From contig JAEZUI010000032.1 in the NCBI GenBank assembly GCA_023421115.1, positions 1-33,189 of the forward strand: a DNA stretch of 33,189 nt, written 5' to 3'. The DNA is from Bacillota bacterium. GTDB taxonomy: Bacteria; Bacillota; Clostridia; Acetivibrionales; Acetivibrionaceae. Positions 22,036 through 30,468 of the stretch are shown here, one piece after another. Below the pieces are notes generated by a model that was not told the DNA's origin, ran no database searches, and worked only from the letters and a program-made list of their open reading frames with translations. The translations under genes were made by a program, and so were the position numbers. Positions within the stretch are counted from its first letter, which is position 1. Every line of letters starts with the position of its first letter.

Positions 22036-22956
22036 TTATATATTCAAAAGGTTAACAATCCTGCTAACAAAACTTTTAATACCAGTATTGTCCGTATTTT
22101 CCAAATTAACCTTGTCAGGTTTTATATCCAAGATCTTAGCTCCAATATCTTTTATATGTTTTGATGCCTGACTTTTTGGAAAGCTTAGCAAAAAAGGCTG
22201 CTGCATCTTTACTGCCTTTATAACCATTTCATCGTAAAGTATAAAACCTAACGGTTCTAGCTTTAATTCTAAAAATTTCCCAGTCACTATGGATAACTTA
22301 TTAAGTATATCGTTTGCCTCGTTTGCGTCTTCTGCCCTGTTTACAATAACCTTTATCTTTTTTTCTTTGTCTCTGTTTGACACCATCTTAATCAACGCAT
22401 AAGCATCGGTAATTGACGTAGGCTCAGGAGTGGTAACTAAAACCACCTCATCGGCCGCCATTACAAAACTCATAACGCTATCGGACAAGCCAGCTCCTGT
22501 GTCAATAAGTATTACATCGGATAGCCTATCTAAAAGAGCTATATTTGTCAGAAACTTTTCAATATGGTCTTTATCAAGCTTCACAAGTTCCTCTATACCG
22601 GATCCACCCGACAAAAATCTGATGTTTCCAGGTCCATTAGACAGCACATCAAATATGTTCTTATTATCGTATATAACATCTGCAAGCGTGTATTTAGGTA
22701 TTATTCCTAGCATCACGTCAATATTTGCAAGGCCAAAATCCGCATCTAGAATTGTAACACGTTTACCCATATCACTAAGTGCTATAGCAAGGTTAACGGT
22801 AATATTGGTTTTTCCAACGCCACCCTTACCACTAGTTACGGTTATCACTTTGGCAGCTCTCTTTCTCATGTTATTTAAACTATTAGTCTGACTTACCACT
22901 TGCCTCTTTTTTAAATTTTCTATTATTTGCCTTAGTCTTTCCGCTTGATCCATCAT
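22036..22956 (-). CDS. flhG: MinD-like ATPase FlhG (YlxH), flagellar number and placement
   Basis: FlhG is a ParA/MinD-type ATPase that works with FlhF to set flagellar number and position. The 306 residues begin with an activator helix (MDQAERLRQIIENLKK, including the D-Q-A-x-x-L-R pattern that stimulates FlhF). The deviant Walker A is SGKGGVGKT (42-50), followed by the Walker B-like LIDTGAGLS. The C-terminal portion carries the amphipathic membrane-binding helix (SFVSRIVNLL). The ATG follows the flhF stop codon without a gap, with GGGAG about 10 bases upstream; a second ATG is adjacent. Confidence 0.95.
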   Translation of the reverse strand: MMDQAERLRQIIENLKKRQVVSQTNSLNNMRKRAAKVITVTSGKGGVGKTNITVNLAIALSDMGKRVTILDADFGLANIDVMLGIIPKYTLADVIYDNKNIFDVLSNGPGNIRFLSGGSGIEELVKLDKDHIEKFLTNIALLDRLSDVILIDTGAGLSDSVMSFVMAADEVVLVTTPEPTSITDAYALIKMVSNRDKEKKIKVIVNRAEDANEANDILNKLSIVTGKFLELKLEPLGFILYDEMVIKAVKMQQPFLLSFPKSQASKHIKDIGAKILDIKPDKVNLENTDNTGIKSFVSRIVNLLNI

Positions 22957-24141
22957 CTACGAAATGCTCCCTAATAGTTTTTTTGTAATCTTGTCAATAT
23001 TTGCAACTTCAATATCATTAGGCACACTCTGTCCGATAGTTACATAAGACAAATTTTTATTTGTCAGACGTCTTGCGTTTAAAATAATTCCTAAAGAAGG
23101 AGTTTCATCTAGCTTTGTAAAAATCAACTTATACTCTTTAAGAAAATCGTAGCTTGCAAGTATCTCCCTGCAATTTCTCATCCCTGTTGTTGTACTTAAA
23201 ACCAGAAACACTTCATCGGCTAAACAGGCCTCCACCTGCATTTTCAGTTCATCAAACTGTGTCTTGTTCCTATTGCTTCTGCCTGCAGTATCTATAAGTA
23301 TAATATCCTTATCCTTATATTTTTCCTTTGCGTCGTTTATCTCACTTATGGAGTATATGACCTCTATAGGCATTCCCAATATCTCAGCATAAGTTTTAAG
23401 CTGCTCTACGGCTGCTATTCTATAAGTATCAGCCGTTATAAGTCCAACTTTCTTTTTATGATTTATAGAATAATTTGCTGCAATTTTTGCGAGAGTGGTT
23501 GTCTTTCCAACTCCAGTAGGCCCGACAAACACAACTACTGTAGGTTTACCGTCTTCTCTAAGTTTAAGAGTCTCCGGCTTTCCAAGTATTCCCGATATAA
23601 GCTTATACAATATTGCACTAATATCATTGATATTTGAGCCATCTTTAACTTGACTTTTAATAATATCAATTAACTGGCGAGCAATATCACTATCAACGTC
23701 ATTTTTTATCAAATTGTCATAGAGTAGATCTGTTATCCTCGATTTCATTTTTTCTTGAGGATTTATCTCTTTAACTGGAGTTTTTGTAGTTCCGTTACTG
23801 ACTTGTTCATATATTTTTTGAAGAACAGATTCCATGTTGCTTACTTTATTCTCCAACAAAGCTATCTTTTCCTCTTTTTGATTCAAATTACTTTGATTTT
23901 CTACATTTTTTTCACGCACAGTGGTACTTGCTTCACTTTTTTGAGGCTCTTTTTTGCTTTTTGCACCATAAAATTCATCTACAGCTGCAAGCACTTCAAC
24001 CAAAGGTTTGTTAAATACATTTAAGAAGCCCTTTTGTCTTACCTTCCTGGTGTTTAAAATAACAGCCTCGTTTCCTAGATCCATTTTTACTTTTAGTATT
24101 GCCTCTTGAGTATCTTTTCCCATATAGCGTCTAATCTTCAT
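22957..24141 (-). CDS. flhF: Flagellar SRP-type GTPase FlhF
   Basis: FlhF is an SRP-family GTPase that recruits early flagellar parts to the correct site. The 394 residues have a basic N-terminal domain (about 1-120, with a coiled coil near 88-115), an N-type helical domain (about 130-195) and the G domain with GPTGVGKT (207-214), DTYRIAAVEQLKTYAEILG, LIDTAGRS and TKLDE. The length and domain order match the family. The ATG lies 1 bp after the flhA stop, with GGTGAG 8 bases upstream. Confidence 0.96.
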   Translation of the reverse strand: MKIRRYMGKDTQEAILKVKMDLGNEAVILNTRKVRQKGFLNVFNKPLVEVLAAVDEFYGAKSKKEPQKSEASTTVREKNVENQSNLNQKEEKIALLENKVSNMESVLQKIYEQVSNGTTKTPVKEINPQEKMKSRITDLLYDNLIKNDVDSDIARQLIDIIKSQVKDGSNINDISAILYKLISGILGKPETLKLREDGKPTVVVFVGPTGVGKTTTLAKIAANYSINHKKKVGLITADTYRIAAVEQLKTYAEILGMPIEVIYSISEINDAKEKYKDKDIILIDTAGRSNRNKTQFDELKMQVEACLADEVFLVLSTTTGMRNCREILASYDFLKEYKLIFTKLDETPSLGIILNARRLTNKNLSYVTIGQSVPNDIEVANIDKITKKLLGSIS

Positions 24142-24142
24142 A

Positions 24143-26167
24143 TTATATGCTCACCATCCCAACTGATTGTATCTCTAACTGCGGATCAAGTTCATTATAT
24201 GATAATACAATTAACCCCGGTATTGCTTGTTCTGTAAGCCTTCTGAAGTATAATCTGACTATTGGTGATGCAAGTACAATCGGCTGCTGTCCTAACTTCA
24301 TAAGCCTTTGAACCTGATTTGTCAAGCTGCTTATGATAGAACTTGTTGTGTTTGGTTCTAGTGTTAAATAGGCACCGTGTTCGGTTCTTTGAACCGAATC
24401 GAGTATAATTTGTTCAACCTTAGGATCTAAGGTAATTACATTTGATTTTTTGTCCTTTATAAATTTCTTTGATATTGCCCGACCTAATGCCTGTCTTACA
24501 TACTCCGTCAACATATCGGTATCGTGGGTGACAGGAGCAAAATCCGCTAGTGTTTCGAGTATGGTAACAATATCTCTTATAGAAACCCCTTCCTTTAAGA
24601 GGTTAGCAATTACTTTTTGAATTTCACCTATTGTCATTATTTTAGGTACAAGCTCTTCAACAATTGCAGGATAATTCTCCTTAACTTTATCAACAATAGT
24701 TTGAACTTCCTGCCTTCCTGTAAGCTCATGGGCATGAGCTTTAACTATTTCGGTTAGATGTGTAGCAATTATGGATGGCGGATCTACCACTGTATATCCA
24801 AGCATCTCTGCTTTATCCCTTTGAGCCTCGCTAATCCATACTGCCGGCAAACCAAAAGCCGGTTCTGTTGTCTTTATGCCTTCTATTTCCTTTTCAACAA
24901 ATCCTGGACTCATCGCAATAAAGTGATCAAGCATTATTTCTCCACCAGCCACCTCAACTCCTTTAATTTTTATAACATATTCGTTTGGACTTAGTTGGAT
25001 ATTATCCCTTAATCTTATAATTGGAACAATCATTCCAAGTTCAAGGGCTAATTGCCTTCTTATCATTACCACTCTATCTAGCAAATCCCCTCCCTGATTT
25101 ACATCAGCTAAGGGAATTATTCCATAACCAAATTCCAGCTCTATAGGGTCCACCTGAAGGAGATTCACAACGTTTTCCGGCTTCCGGATCTCTTCAACCT
25201 CTTGTTCCTCTATTTGAGTTTCCTCCTGCTGCTGAGATTTCTGATCGTCTTTCATTAGTCTGAACCCTAATACTGCAAAAACAATTGACAATCCAATAAA
25301 AGGAAGGGTTGCTAAAGGGTATGCCAATAATACACAAAATCCTGAAGCTATAAAGAATACCTTTGGATTATATAATATTTGCTTTTTAAGATCATCACTA
25401 AGCCCATTGTCTGAAGCAGCTCTTGTTACTATCAAACCGGTTGCAAAAGATATAAGCAGCGACGGAATTTGACTTACAAGTCCATCTCCTATAGTCAGAA
25501 GTGAATAATTTTGAAGAGCAACGTCTAGTTCTTCTCCCCTCATTATCATTCCTATTACCAATCCACCAATAAGATTTATTACTGTAATAATTATCCCTGC
25601 TATAGCATCACCTTTTACAAATTTGGTAGCGCCATCCATAGCTCCATAGAAATCTGCTTCCCTCTGAACTTTTTTTCTTCTTTCTCTTGCATCGGCTTCA
25701 CTAATCAACCCAGCATTGAGATCTGCGTCTATTGCCATCTGCTTCCCCGGCATTGCATCTAATGTAAATCTTGCAGCAACTTCCGATACTCTCTCTGTTC
25801 CCTTTGTTATTACCATAAACTGTACAATGGTTATAATCAAAAAGATTACAAACCCCACTATAAGATTATCCTGTGCTACAAACCTTCCAAATCCCCTTAT
25901 TACCTCTCCGGCCTCTCCTTCTGCCAAAACAAGAGTTGTCGATTTAATATTTAACGATAGCCGGTAGATGGTTGTAAAAAGCAGCAATGACGGAAATATC
26001 GACATTTGCAAAGCTTCTTTTGAGTATATTACATTGAGAAGAATGACCAATGCAATTGCAATATTGAAAGCCAGCAATACGTCAAGTAAAATTGCGGGGA
26101 CTGGAATAATCATTATAAGTATTATTGATACAACCAGGATTGCTACAGCCATATCCCCAAACTTCAT
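24143..26167 (-). CDS. flhA: Flagellar export gate protein FlhA
   Basis: FlhA forms the nonameric ring of the flagellar type III export gate and handles substrate docking and proton use. I choose the ATG at 26165-26167 (674 residues, MKFGDMAVAILVVS) because GGGGGA stands 9 bases upstream; an open frame reaching 26248 lacks a good ribosome site. About eight membrane helices occupy residues 1-310. The FHIPEP signature SEVAARFTLDAMPGKQM is intact and is followed by the cytoplasmic linker and the C-terminal domain, with EEQEVEEIRKPENV in the linker and HLTEIVKAHAHELTGRQEV. It follows flhB by 37 bp. Confidence 0.96.
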   Translation of the reverse strand: MKFGDMAVAILVVSIILIMIIPVPAILLDVLLAFNIAIALVILLNVIYSKEALQMSIFPSLLLFTTIYRLSLNIKSTTLVLAEGEAGEVIRGFGRFVAQDNLIVGFVIFLIITIVQFMVITKGTERVSEVAARFTLDAMPGKQMAIDADLNAGLISEADARERRKKVQREADFYGAMDGATKFVKGDAIAGIIITVINLIGGLVIGMIMRGEELDVALQNYSLLTIGDGLVSQIPSLLISFATGLIVTRAASDNGLSDDLKKQILYNPKVFFIASGFCVLLAYPLATLPFIGLSIVFAVLGFRLMKDDQKSQQQEETQIEEQEVEEIRKPENVVNLLQVDPIELEFGYGIIPLADVNQGGDLLDRVVMIRRQLALELGMIVPIIRLRDNIQLSPNEYVIKIKGVEVAGGEIMLDHFIAMSPGFVEKEIEGIKTTEPAFGLPAVWISEAQRDKAEMLGYTVVDPPSIIATHLTEIVKAHAHELTGRQEVQTIVDKVKENYPAIVEELVPKIMTIGEIQKVIANLLKEGVSIRDIVTILETLADFAPVTHDTDMLTEYVRQALGRAISKKFIKDKKSNVITLDPKVEQIILDSVQRTEHGAYLTLEPNTTSSIISSLTNQVQRLMKLGQQPIVLASPIVRLYFRRLTEQAIPGLIVLSYNELDPQLEIQSVGMVSI

Positions 26168-26204
26168 GTTCTGATTTCCCCCTTTTGCCATAATAGTGAC
26201 CCAA

Positions 26205-27407
26205 CTAAATAACTCTTTCTTTATTCTTAAGACCATATACGAAGGCAAGAACTTCTGCCACTGCTTGAAACAGTTCCGGAGGGATTCTTTCCCCTATTTC
26301 CACTGCACTATAAAGAGTTCTTGCAAGAGGTTTATTCTCTACAATTTCCACTTTGTTTTCTTTAGCTATTTCCTTGATCCTTAGAGCTATATAATCCTGA
26401 CCCTTTGCAACTACTGTTGGAGCGTCCGAAACTTTCGGATCATATTTAACTGCTACCGCAAAGTGAGTTGGGTTTGTTATAACCACATCTGCCTTCGGAA
26501 TATCCTGAAGCATTCTTCTAAGTGCCATCTGACGTTGTTTTTGCCTTATCTTTCCTTTCACTTCAGGATTACCTTCTGATTCCTTATGTTCTTGCTTTAT
26601 TTCCTGCTTTGACATTTTCAAATTTTTCTCATATTCCCACCATTGATACCCATAATCGAAAACTCCTAGCACCAGCATAACTATACACATTCTTATCGCA
26701 ACATTCATCGAAGTAATGCCTATATACGCAGCAATACTTATAACATCCATATCCATTGCACTTAATATATTACTCGCTTCATCTATCAAATACGAATAAC
26801 CTATATACCCGATTATTACAATCTTTAATATAGATTTAACCAACTCCGTTACAGACCTTAAGGAAAATATTTTCTTAAATCCATTTAACGGGCTAATTCT
26901 ACTAAATTTAAAGGATAGAGTCTTTGTGGTAAACAAAAAACCTACCTGAGCATAACCCGATGCAATGCCCGTTATAAGTGCCACTATAAAAATAGGAGCT
27001 ACAATTTTCACAAAGCGTAGTATTATGCCTATTGATAGTTTTGTGATACCATTTATAGTAAACAAATCCGATATTTTCTGATAATCATTAAAAATCATTT
27101 CAAAATATTCATATATCTGCTCGTACATAAAACTTCCAGCAACCTTTATGGTTATAAATAAACACAATAGCACAATTGCAGAAGTCATTTCCCTGCTTTG
27201 AAGCACCTGTCCTTCTTCTCTTGCCTTACGTCGTTTCTTTGGTGTCGCTTTTTCCGTCTTGTCGCCGCTATCTGCAAAGAGCTGAAGATTAACTGGCTGT
27301 ATCCCCTGATGCTTAAAAGGATATGCCCTACTATCAAAATCAATTATCATATTTACAGGGTTCTTTGAATTTGCCCTGCTATTCTTCCGATGTTTTTGTA
27401 TTTTCAT
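26205..27407 (-). CDS. flhB: Flagellar export switch protein FlhB
   Basis: FlhB sets substrate specificity of the flagellar export gate by autocleavage. The four-helix membrane domain starts after the usual EKATPKKRRKAREEGQV motif, and the C-terminal domain carries the cleavage site NPTH at 312-315. The 400-residue form has about 40 extra residues before the NLQLFADSGDKTEKAT segment where most Firmicute proteins begin. The ATG is supported by an ATGA overlap with the fliR stop codon, so the extension is probably translated; an internal start at Met20 cannot be excluded. The extension is basic and Asn-rich without a membrane helix. Confidence 0.94.
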   Translation of the reverse strand: MKIQKHRKNSRANSKNPVNMIIDFDSRAYPFKHQGIQPVNLQLFADSGDKTEKATPKKRRKAREEGQVLQSREMTSAIVLLCLFITIKVAGSFMYEQIYEYFEMIFNDYQKISDLFTINGITKLSIGIILRFVKIVAPIFIVALITGIASGYAQVGFLFTTKTLSFKFSRISPLNGFKKIFSLRSVTELVKSILKIVIIGYIGYSYLIDEASNILSAMDMDVISIAAYIGITSMNVAIRMCIVMLVLGVFDYGYQWWEYEKNLKMSKQEIKQEHKESEGNPEVKGKIRQKQRQMALRRMLQDIPKADVVITNPTHFAVAVKYDPKVSDAPTVVAKGQDYIALRIKEIAKENKVEIVENKPLARTLYSAVEIGERIPPELFQAVAEVLAFVYGLKNKERVI

Positions 27408-28189
27408 TTTGGCCCCATATTCTTAAGGAAATTCAGCATTTCACTGTCCATTCCTCTAATAAGAGTTTCAACAATAGATATGAACAACGGCATGGTAAAA
27501 ACCAAAACTACCAATCCCAACAAAATTTTAAGCGGCATTCCTACAACAAATACGTTTAACTGCGGCACAGTCTTTGAAATAACTCCCAATGCAACATCAG
27601 TTATCAAAATAGCTGCAAGTATAGGTGCGGCAATTTTGAAAGCTATAAGAAATATGCCTCCAAAAACCTCTATGATCCTACTCTGTAAACCAGATCCAAA
27701 CACTGCCTGCCCTAATGGTACATATTCATAACTACTAAATAAAGCCCTTATTAAAACATGGTGTCCTCTGCAAATAAGAAAAATCAGCATACATAAAACA
27801 AAATAAAAGGTTGAAGATATAGAAACTTGAATATTACTAACCGGATCAATAACATTAACTACACCAAAACCAATCTGCATATCAATTAATTCGCCTGCTA
27901 CATAAATTGCTGTAAATATTGTGTAAGAAACATAACCTAAAGTAATTCCAACTATAAACTCTCTGAAAACCAAAGCTGCAAATTCATAAATGTTACTGAT
28001 AATGATATTCTGGTTACTTATAGTGTTTACAAGTATTAAAGCCAGCATAAACGAAAAGCCAATTTTCAAATACCTAGGAACATTGGTTCTGCTGAAAATA
28101 GGAGCTATAACAAAAAGTCCTGACATTCTTATAAAAATTAATAAGAATACTTCTACACTATTTACCAAAATTCCTTCTGTTAAGAGCAA
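27404..28189 (-). CDS. fliR: Flagellar export gate protein FliR
   Basis: FliR is part of the FliP5Q4R1 core of the export gate. The protein has six membrane helices, with the family pieces FIRMSGLFVIAPIF, FREFIVGITLGYV, GVVNVIDP and GLVVLVFTMPLF. I place the start at the TTG at 28187-28189, 6 bases after GGGGGA, giving 261 residues. A TTG five codons earlier and another eight codons later (VNSVEVFLLIF) are alternatives. The stop overlaps the flhB start by 4 bp, so the two are translationally coupled but not fused as in some Clostridia. Confidence 0.94.
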   Translation of the reverse strand: MLLTEGILVNSVEVFLLIFIRMSGLFVIAPIFSRTNVPRYLKIGFSFMLALILVNTISNQNIIISNIYEFAALVFREFIVGITLGYVSYTIFTAIYVAGELIDMQIGFGVVNVIDPVSNIQVSISSTFYFVLCMLIFLICRGHHVLIRALFSSYEYVPLGQAVFGSGLQSRIIEVFGGIFLIAFKIAAPILAAILITDVALGVISKTVPQLNVFVVGMPLKILLGLVVLVFTMPLFISIVETLIRGMDSEMLNFLKNMGPK

Positions 28190-28217
28190 TTTAATCCCCC
28201 ACAAAATCTATTTTGAC

Positions 28218-28487
28218 CTACCTTATATATTGATTAATATTCAAATAAATACCCTGAGTATATTCCATTAGTATTTTCAACATCCATGATCCAAATATAG
28301 CTATCCCTGCAAGTACAGCCAATATCTTAGGTATAAATGTAAGGGTCTGTTCCTGAATTTGTGTTGTTGCTTGAAAAATACTTACTGCGAGACCTACAAT
28401 CAAACTCAACCCTAACATAGGTGCCGCTACATATATAACCGTCATTAGCGACCTCTGAGCTAATTCAATTACCATACCCTGATCCAT
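28218..28487 (-). CDS. fliQ: Flagellar export gate protein FliQ
   Basis: FliQ is the small two-helix component of the export gate core. The 89 residues begin MDQGMVIELAQRSLMTVIYV and contain GLAVSIFQATTQIQEQTLTF, the conserved family loop between the two membrane helices, and PKILAV after it. The length is standard. The ATG has GGGAGG upstream. The gap before it (149 bp from fliP) is much larger than other gaps here and contains the 45-bp repeated element. Confidence 0.97.
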   Translation of the reverse strand: MDQGMVIELAQRSLMTVIYVAAPMLGLSLIVGLAVSIFQATTQIQEQTLTFIPKILAVLAGIAIFGSWMLKILMEYTQGIYLNINQYIR

Positions 28488-28511
28488 TTACATTTCCTCC
28501 CTTAGCTTTTA

Positions 28512-28556
28512 TTAGGAACGATTAAATATAAGTTCCAACTCTGGGATAACGAAAAA
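28512..28556 (-). repeat. Conserved 45-bp operon-internal element, copy 2 (before fliQ)
   Basis: It matches 15155-15200 over its whole length except for one missing A and one A/G change near the end. GGAAC/GTTCC form the small stem, followed on the plus strand by AACTCTGGGATAAC. It ends 24 bp before the fliQ start codon. The remaining part of the gap, 28557-28636, has no recognisable feature. Confidence 0.75.
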
Positions 28557-28636
28557 TTTGATTTGATAATGATTTCACAATTTGACAATAAGAAGTTGTT
28601 TTTTCGTTTTCCCTTAGCATATTCTATAAAAAAGTT

Positions 28637-29443
28637 CTAAGTTACAAAGCTATTTACAATCATTTGTGTGATAAGATTCCACCCTCCAACCATTATAAAT
28701 AGAAGTACTTTAAACGGAAGAGAAATCATAACTGGTGAAAGCATCATCATCCCCATGGACATCAATGTACTCGACACCACTAAATCTATTACAAGAAATG
28801 GTAAATATATTAAAAATCCCATTTTAAATGCAGTTGTCAACTCACTTATCAAAAAAGCAGGAATTATTATAGTCAATGGTAAATTAGGTACTTCTTCTTC
28901 CTTAATCGGAGTTTCTGTACCTGAAAGTGATACAAATAAAGCTAAATCCTTCTTTTCAGTTTGCTTTAACATAAAGGTCTTAATTGTTTTTGATGACCTA
29001 TCTAAAGCAACTTGTTGGGTTATTTCCTGATTTGAATAAGGCTTGTATGCAGTCTCATTTATCTCACTAATTACAGGACTCATTATAAACAAGGTTAAAA
29101 ACAAAGCTAGCCCAATCAACACTTGATTCGGCGGCATCTGCTGTGTTCCCAGCGCATTCCTCAAAAAAGAAAGGACAATTACTATTCTTGTAAAACTTGT
29201 CATCATCATCAGAATGGATGGAGCCAACGATAAGACTGTCAGAAGCAGCAAAACCTGTATAGTTGAAGTAACATCTTCAGGATTATCGGAAGTCCCCACA
29301 CTCACATCAACTTTGGGTAATGCCAAATCAGGCTCAGCATATACATTTGAGGCCACAGCTAGCAAAACTATAAGTAATAATGTCACCGCTACAAAGAACT
29401 TAAACTTGATTTTCATTGGTGTTATCATCTCCGCCTGTGGCAT
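28637..29443 (-). CDS. fliP: Flagellar export gate protein FliP
   Basis: FliP forms the pentamer of the export gate core. The 268 residues include a cleavable signal peptide (hydrophobic stretch about 15-32, ending VYAEP), which is normal for FliP, then the family motifs SFTRIVIVLSFLRNALGTQQ, PPNQVLIGLALFLTLFIMSP and FLVIDLVVSSTLMSMGMMM. The ATG at 29441-29443 has AAGGA 7 bases before it and lies inside the end of fliO, a 44-bp overlap. Two later in-frame ATGs (Met6 and Met10) have poorer ribosome spacing; Met10 would give a more typical signal peptide length. Confidence 0.94.
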   Translation of the reverse strand: MPQAEMITPMKIKFKFFVAVTLLLIVLLAVASNVYAEPDLALPKVDVSVGTSDNPEDVTSTIQVLLLLTVLSLAPSILMMMTSFTRIVIVLSFLRNALGTQQMPPNQVLIGLALFLTLFIMSPVISEINETAYKPYSNQEITQQVALDRSSKTIKTFMLKQTEKKDLALFVSLSGTETPIKEEEVPNLPLTIIIPAFLISELTTAFKMGFLIYLPFLVIDLVVSSTLMSMGMMMLSPVMISLPFKVLLFIMVGGWNLITQMIVNSFVT

Positions 29444-29909
29444 AAAGCTTTCCTTTTCCTGATGTTATATATCTTAATTTATCAAGATTCCGCTGAAAGC
29501 TATTATCATCAGTGCCATTTTTGTATTCTTCAGTATTTATATTTTCCTCAATTTTTTCTTTACTCCTAAAGTTCTGAATGTACTTCTCAAAAATTTCTTT
29601 GAAAGCAAAGGAATTGACTCCTTTAGTGCTCTCTTCTTCAGAATATCCATCAATATTAACTCTAGAAAGTAATTGAATATTTTTCCCCGATGCAGATATC
29701 AAAACAAATTCTTCACCGACTTTCACAAGATGTAATCTTGAGTCAAGGCCTAAGCTAACCGTTTCAATTATATTAATATGCTTGCTTTTCATAGCCCTTC
29801 CTGACTTATTTCCAATAAACCTTGTAGTGACATAAGCCAAAAAAATTATTGAACCAAAGACTATAACAAACATAAAAAAACTAATAAGTGTATCACCAAA
29901 ACTGCCCAT
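29400..29909 (-). CDS. fliO: Flagellar export protein FliO
   Basis: FliO helps assemble the FliP ring. I choose the ATG at 29907-29909, which has AAGGAG 6 bases upstream, giving 169 residues; a TTG 18 bp earlier is less likely. One membrane helix (about 8-28, FFMFVIVFGSIIFLAYVTTR) is followed by the conserved small domain: SKHINIIETVSLGLDSRLHL and VGEEFVLISASGKNIQLLS. The rest is a charged, probably disordered tail. The gene sits between cheY and fliP, as expected in Firmicutes. Confidence 0.9.
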   Translation of the reverse strand: MGSFGDTLISFFMFVIVFGSIIFLAYVTTRFIGNKSGRAMKSKHINIIETVSLGLDSRLHLVKVGEEFVLISASGKNIQLLSRVNIDGYSEEESTKGVNSFAFKEIFEKYIQNFRSKEKIEENINTEEYKNGTDDNSFQRNLDKLRYITSGKGKLYATGGDDNTNENQV

Positions 29910-30021
29910 TTGATACTCCTTGTCCAACTCTACAGCTAAAGAGTTTTATGAAATACTAAACTTTTTTATAAAATCCCCAAATTTAGCTACAGGTTTCTCC
30001 ATTGGTACTTTATATACATTT

Positions 30022-30384
30022 TTAACCTAGAACTTTCTTAACTGCTTCCACAACTCTTTCAGCCTGGAAAGGCTTAACAATAAAATCCCTTGCCCCCGCC
30101 TGAATCGATTCAATTACCATAGCTTGCTGTCCCATTGCTGAACACATTATAATCTTTGACTCTGAATTTATCTTCTTTATTTCCCTTACAGCAGCTATAC
30201 CGTCAACTTCCGGCATTGTTATATCCATAATTACCAGATCAGGAGTCAGTTCCTTGAACTTATCGATTGCACGTGCTCCATTTTCAGCTTCACCAGCAAT
30301 TTCATACCCGTTTTTTGTAAGGATATCCTTAATCATCATTCTCATAAATGCCGCATCGTCAACAATCAGAATCCTTTTACTCAT
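30022..30384 (-). CDS. cheY: Chemotaxis response regulator CheY
   Basis: CheY is phosphorylated by CheA and then binds the switch proteins FliM and FliY to change motor rotation. The 120-residue protein is a single receiver domain: acidic pair Asp9/Asp10, phospho-acceptor Asp54 in VIMDITMPEVDG, Ser82 in MCSAMG and Lys104 in FIVKPF, all intact, with no output domain. The ribosome site AAGGAG precedes the ATG. It lies between fliY and fliO, in the usual Bacillus and Clostridia position rather than near cheA. Confidence 0.97.
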   Translation of the reverse strand: MSKRILIVDDAAFMRMMIKDILTKNGYEIAGEAENGARAIDKFKELTPDLVIMDITMPEVDGIAAVREIKKINSESKIIMCSAMGQQAMVIESIQAGARDFIVKPFQAERVVEAVKKVLG

Positions 30385-30468
30385 TATATATCCCTCTCCT
30401 TATTTTAGTCTGTAATACTGTTAGGCTGATTTTTCAAAACACCCTCAAGAGGCAATAAACTGCGTATA

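Noticed and set aside
22430..22891. 153-codon plus-strand frame opposite flhG
   Set aside because: It is the antisense of the MinD-like coding region and has a composition typical of shadow frames.
24143..26248. 701-codon form of flhA
   Set aside because: The first 27 codons lack a ribosome site and include the flhB-proximal overlap; the ATG at 26165-26167 has GGGGGA at good spacing and gives the usual FlhA N-terminus.
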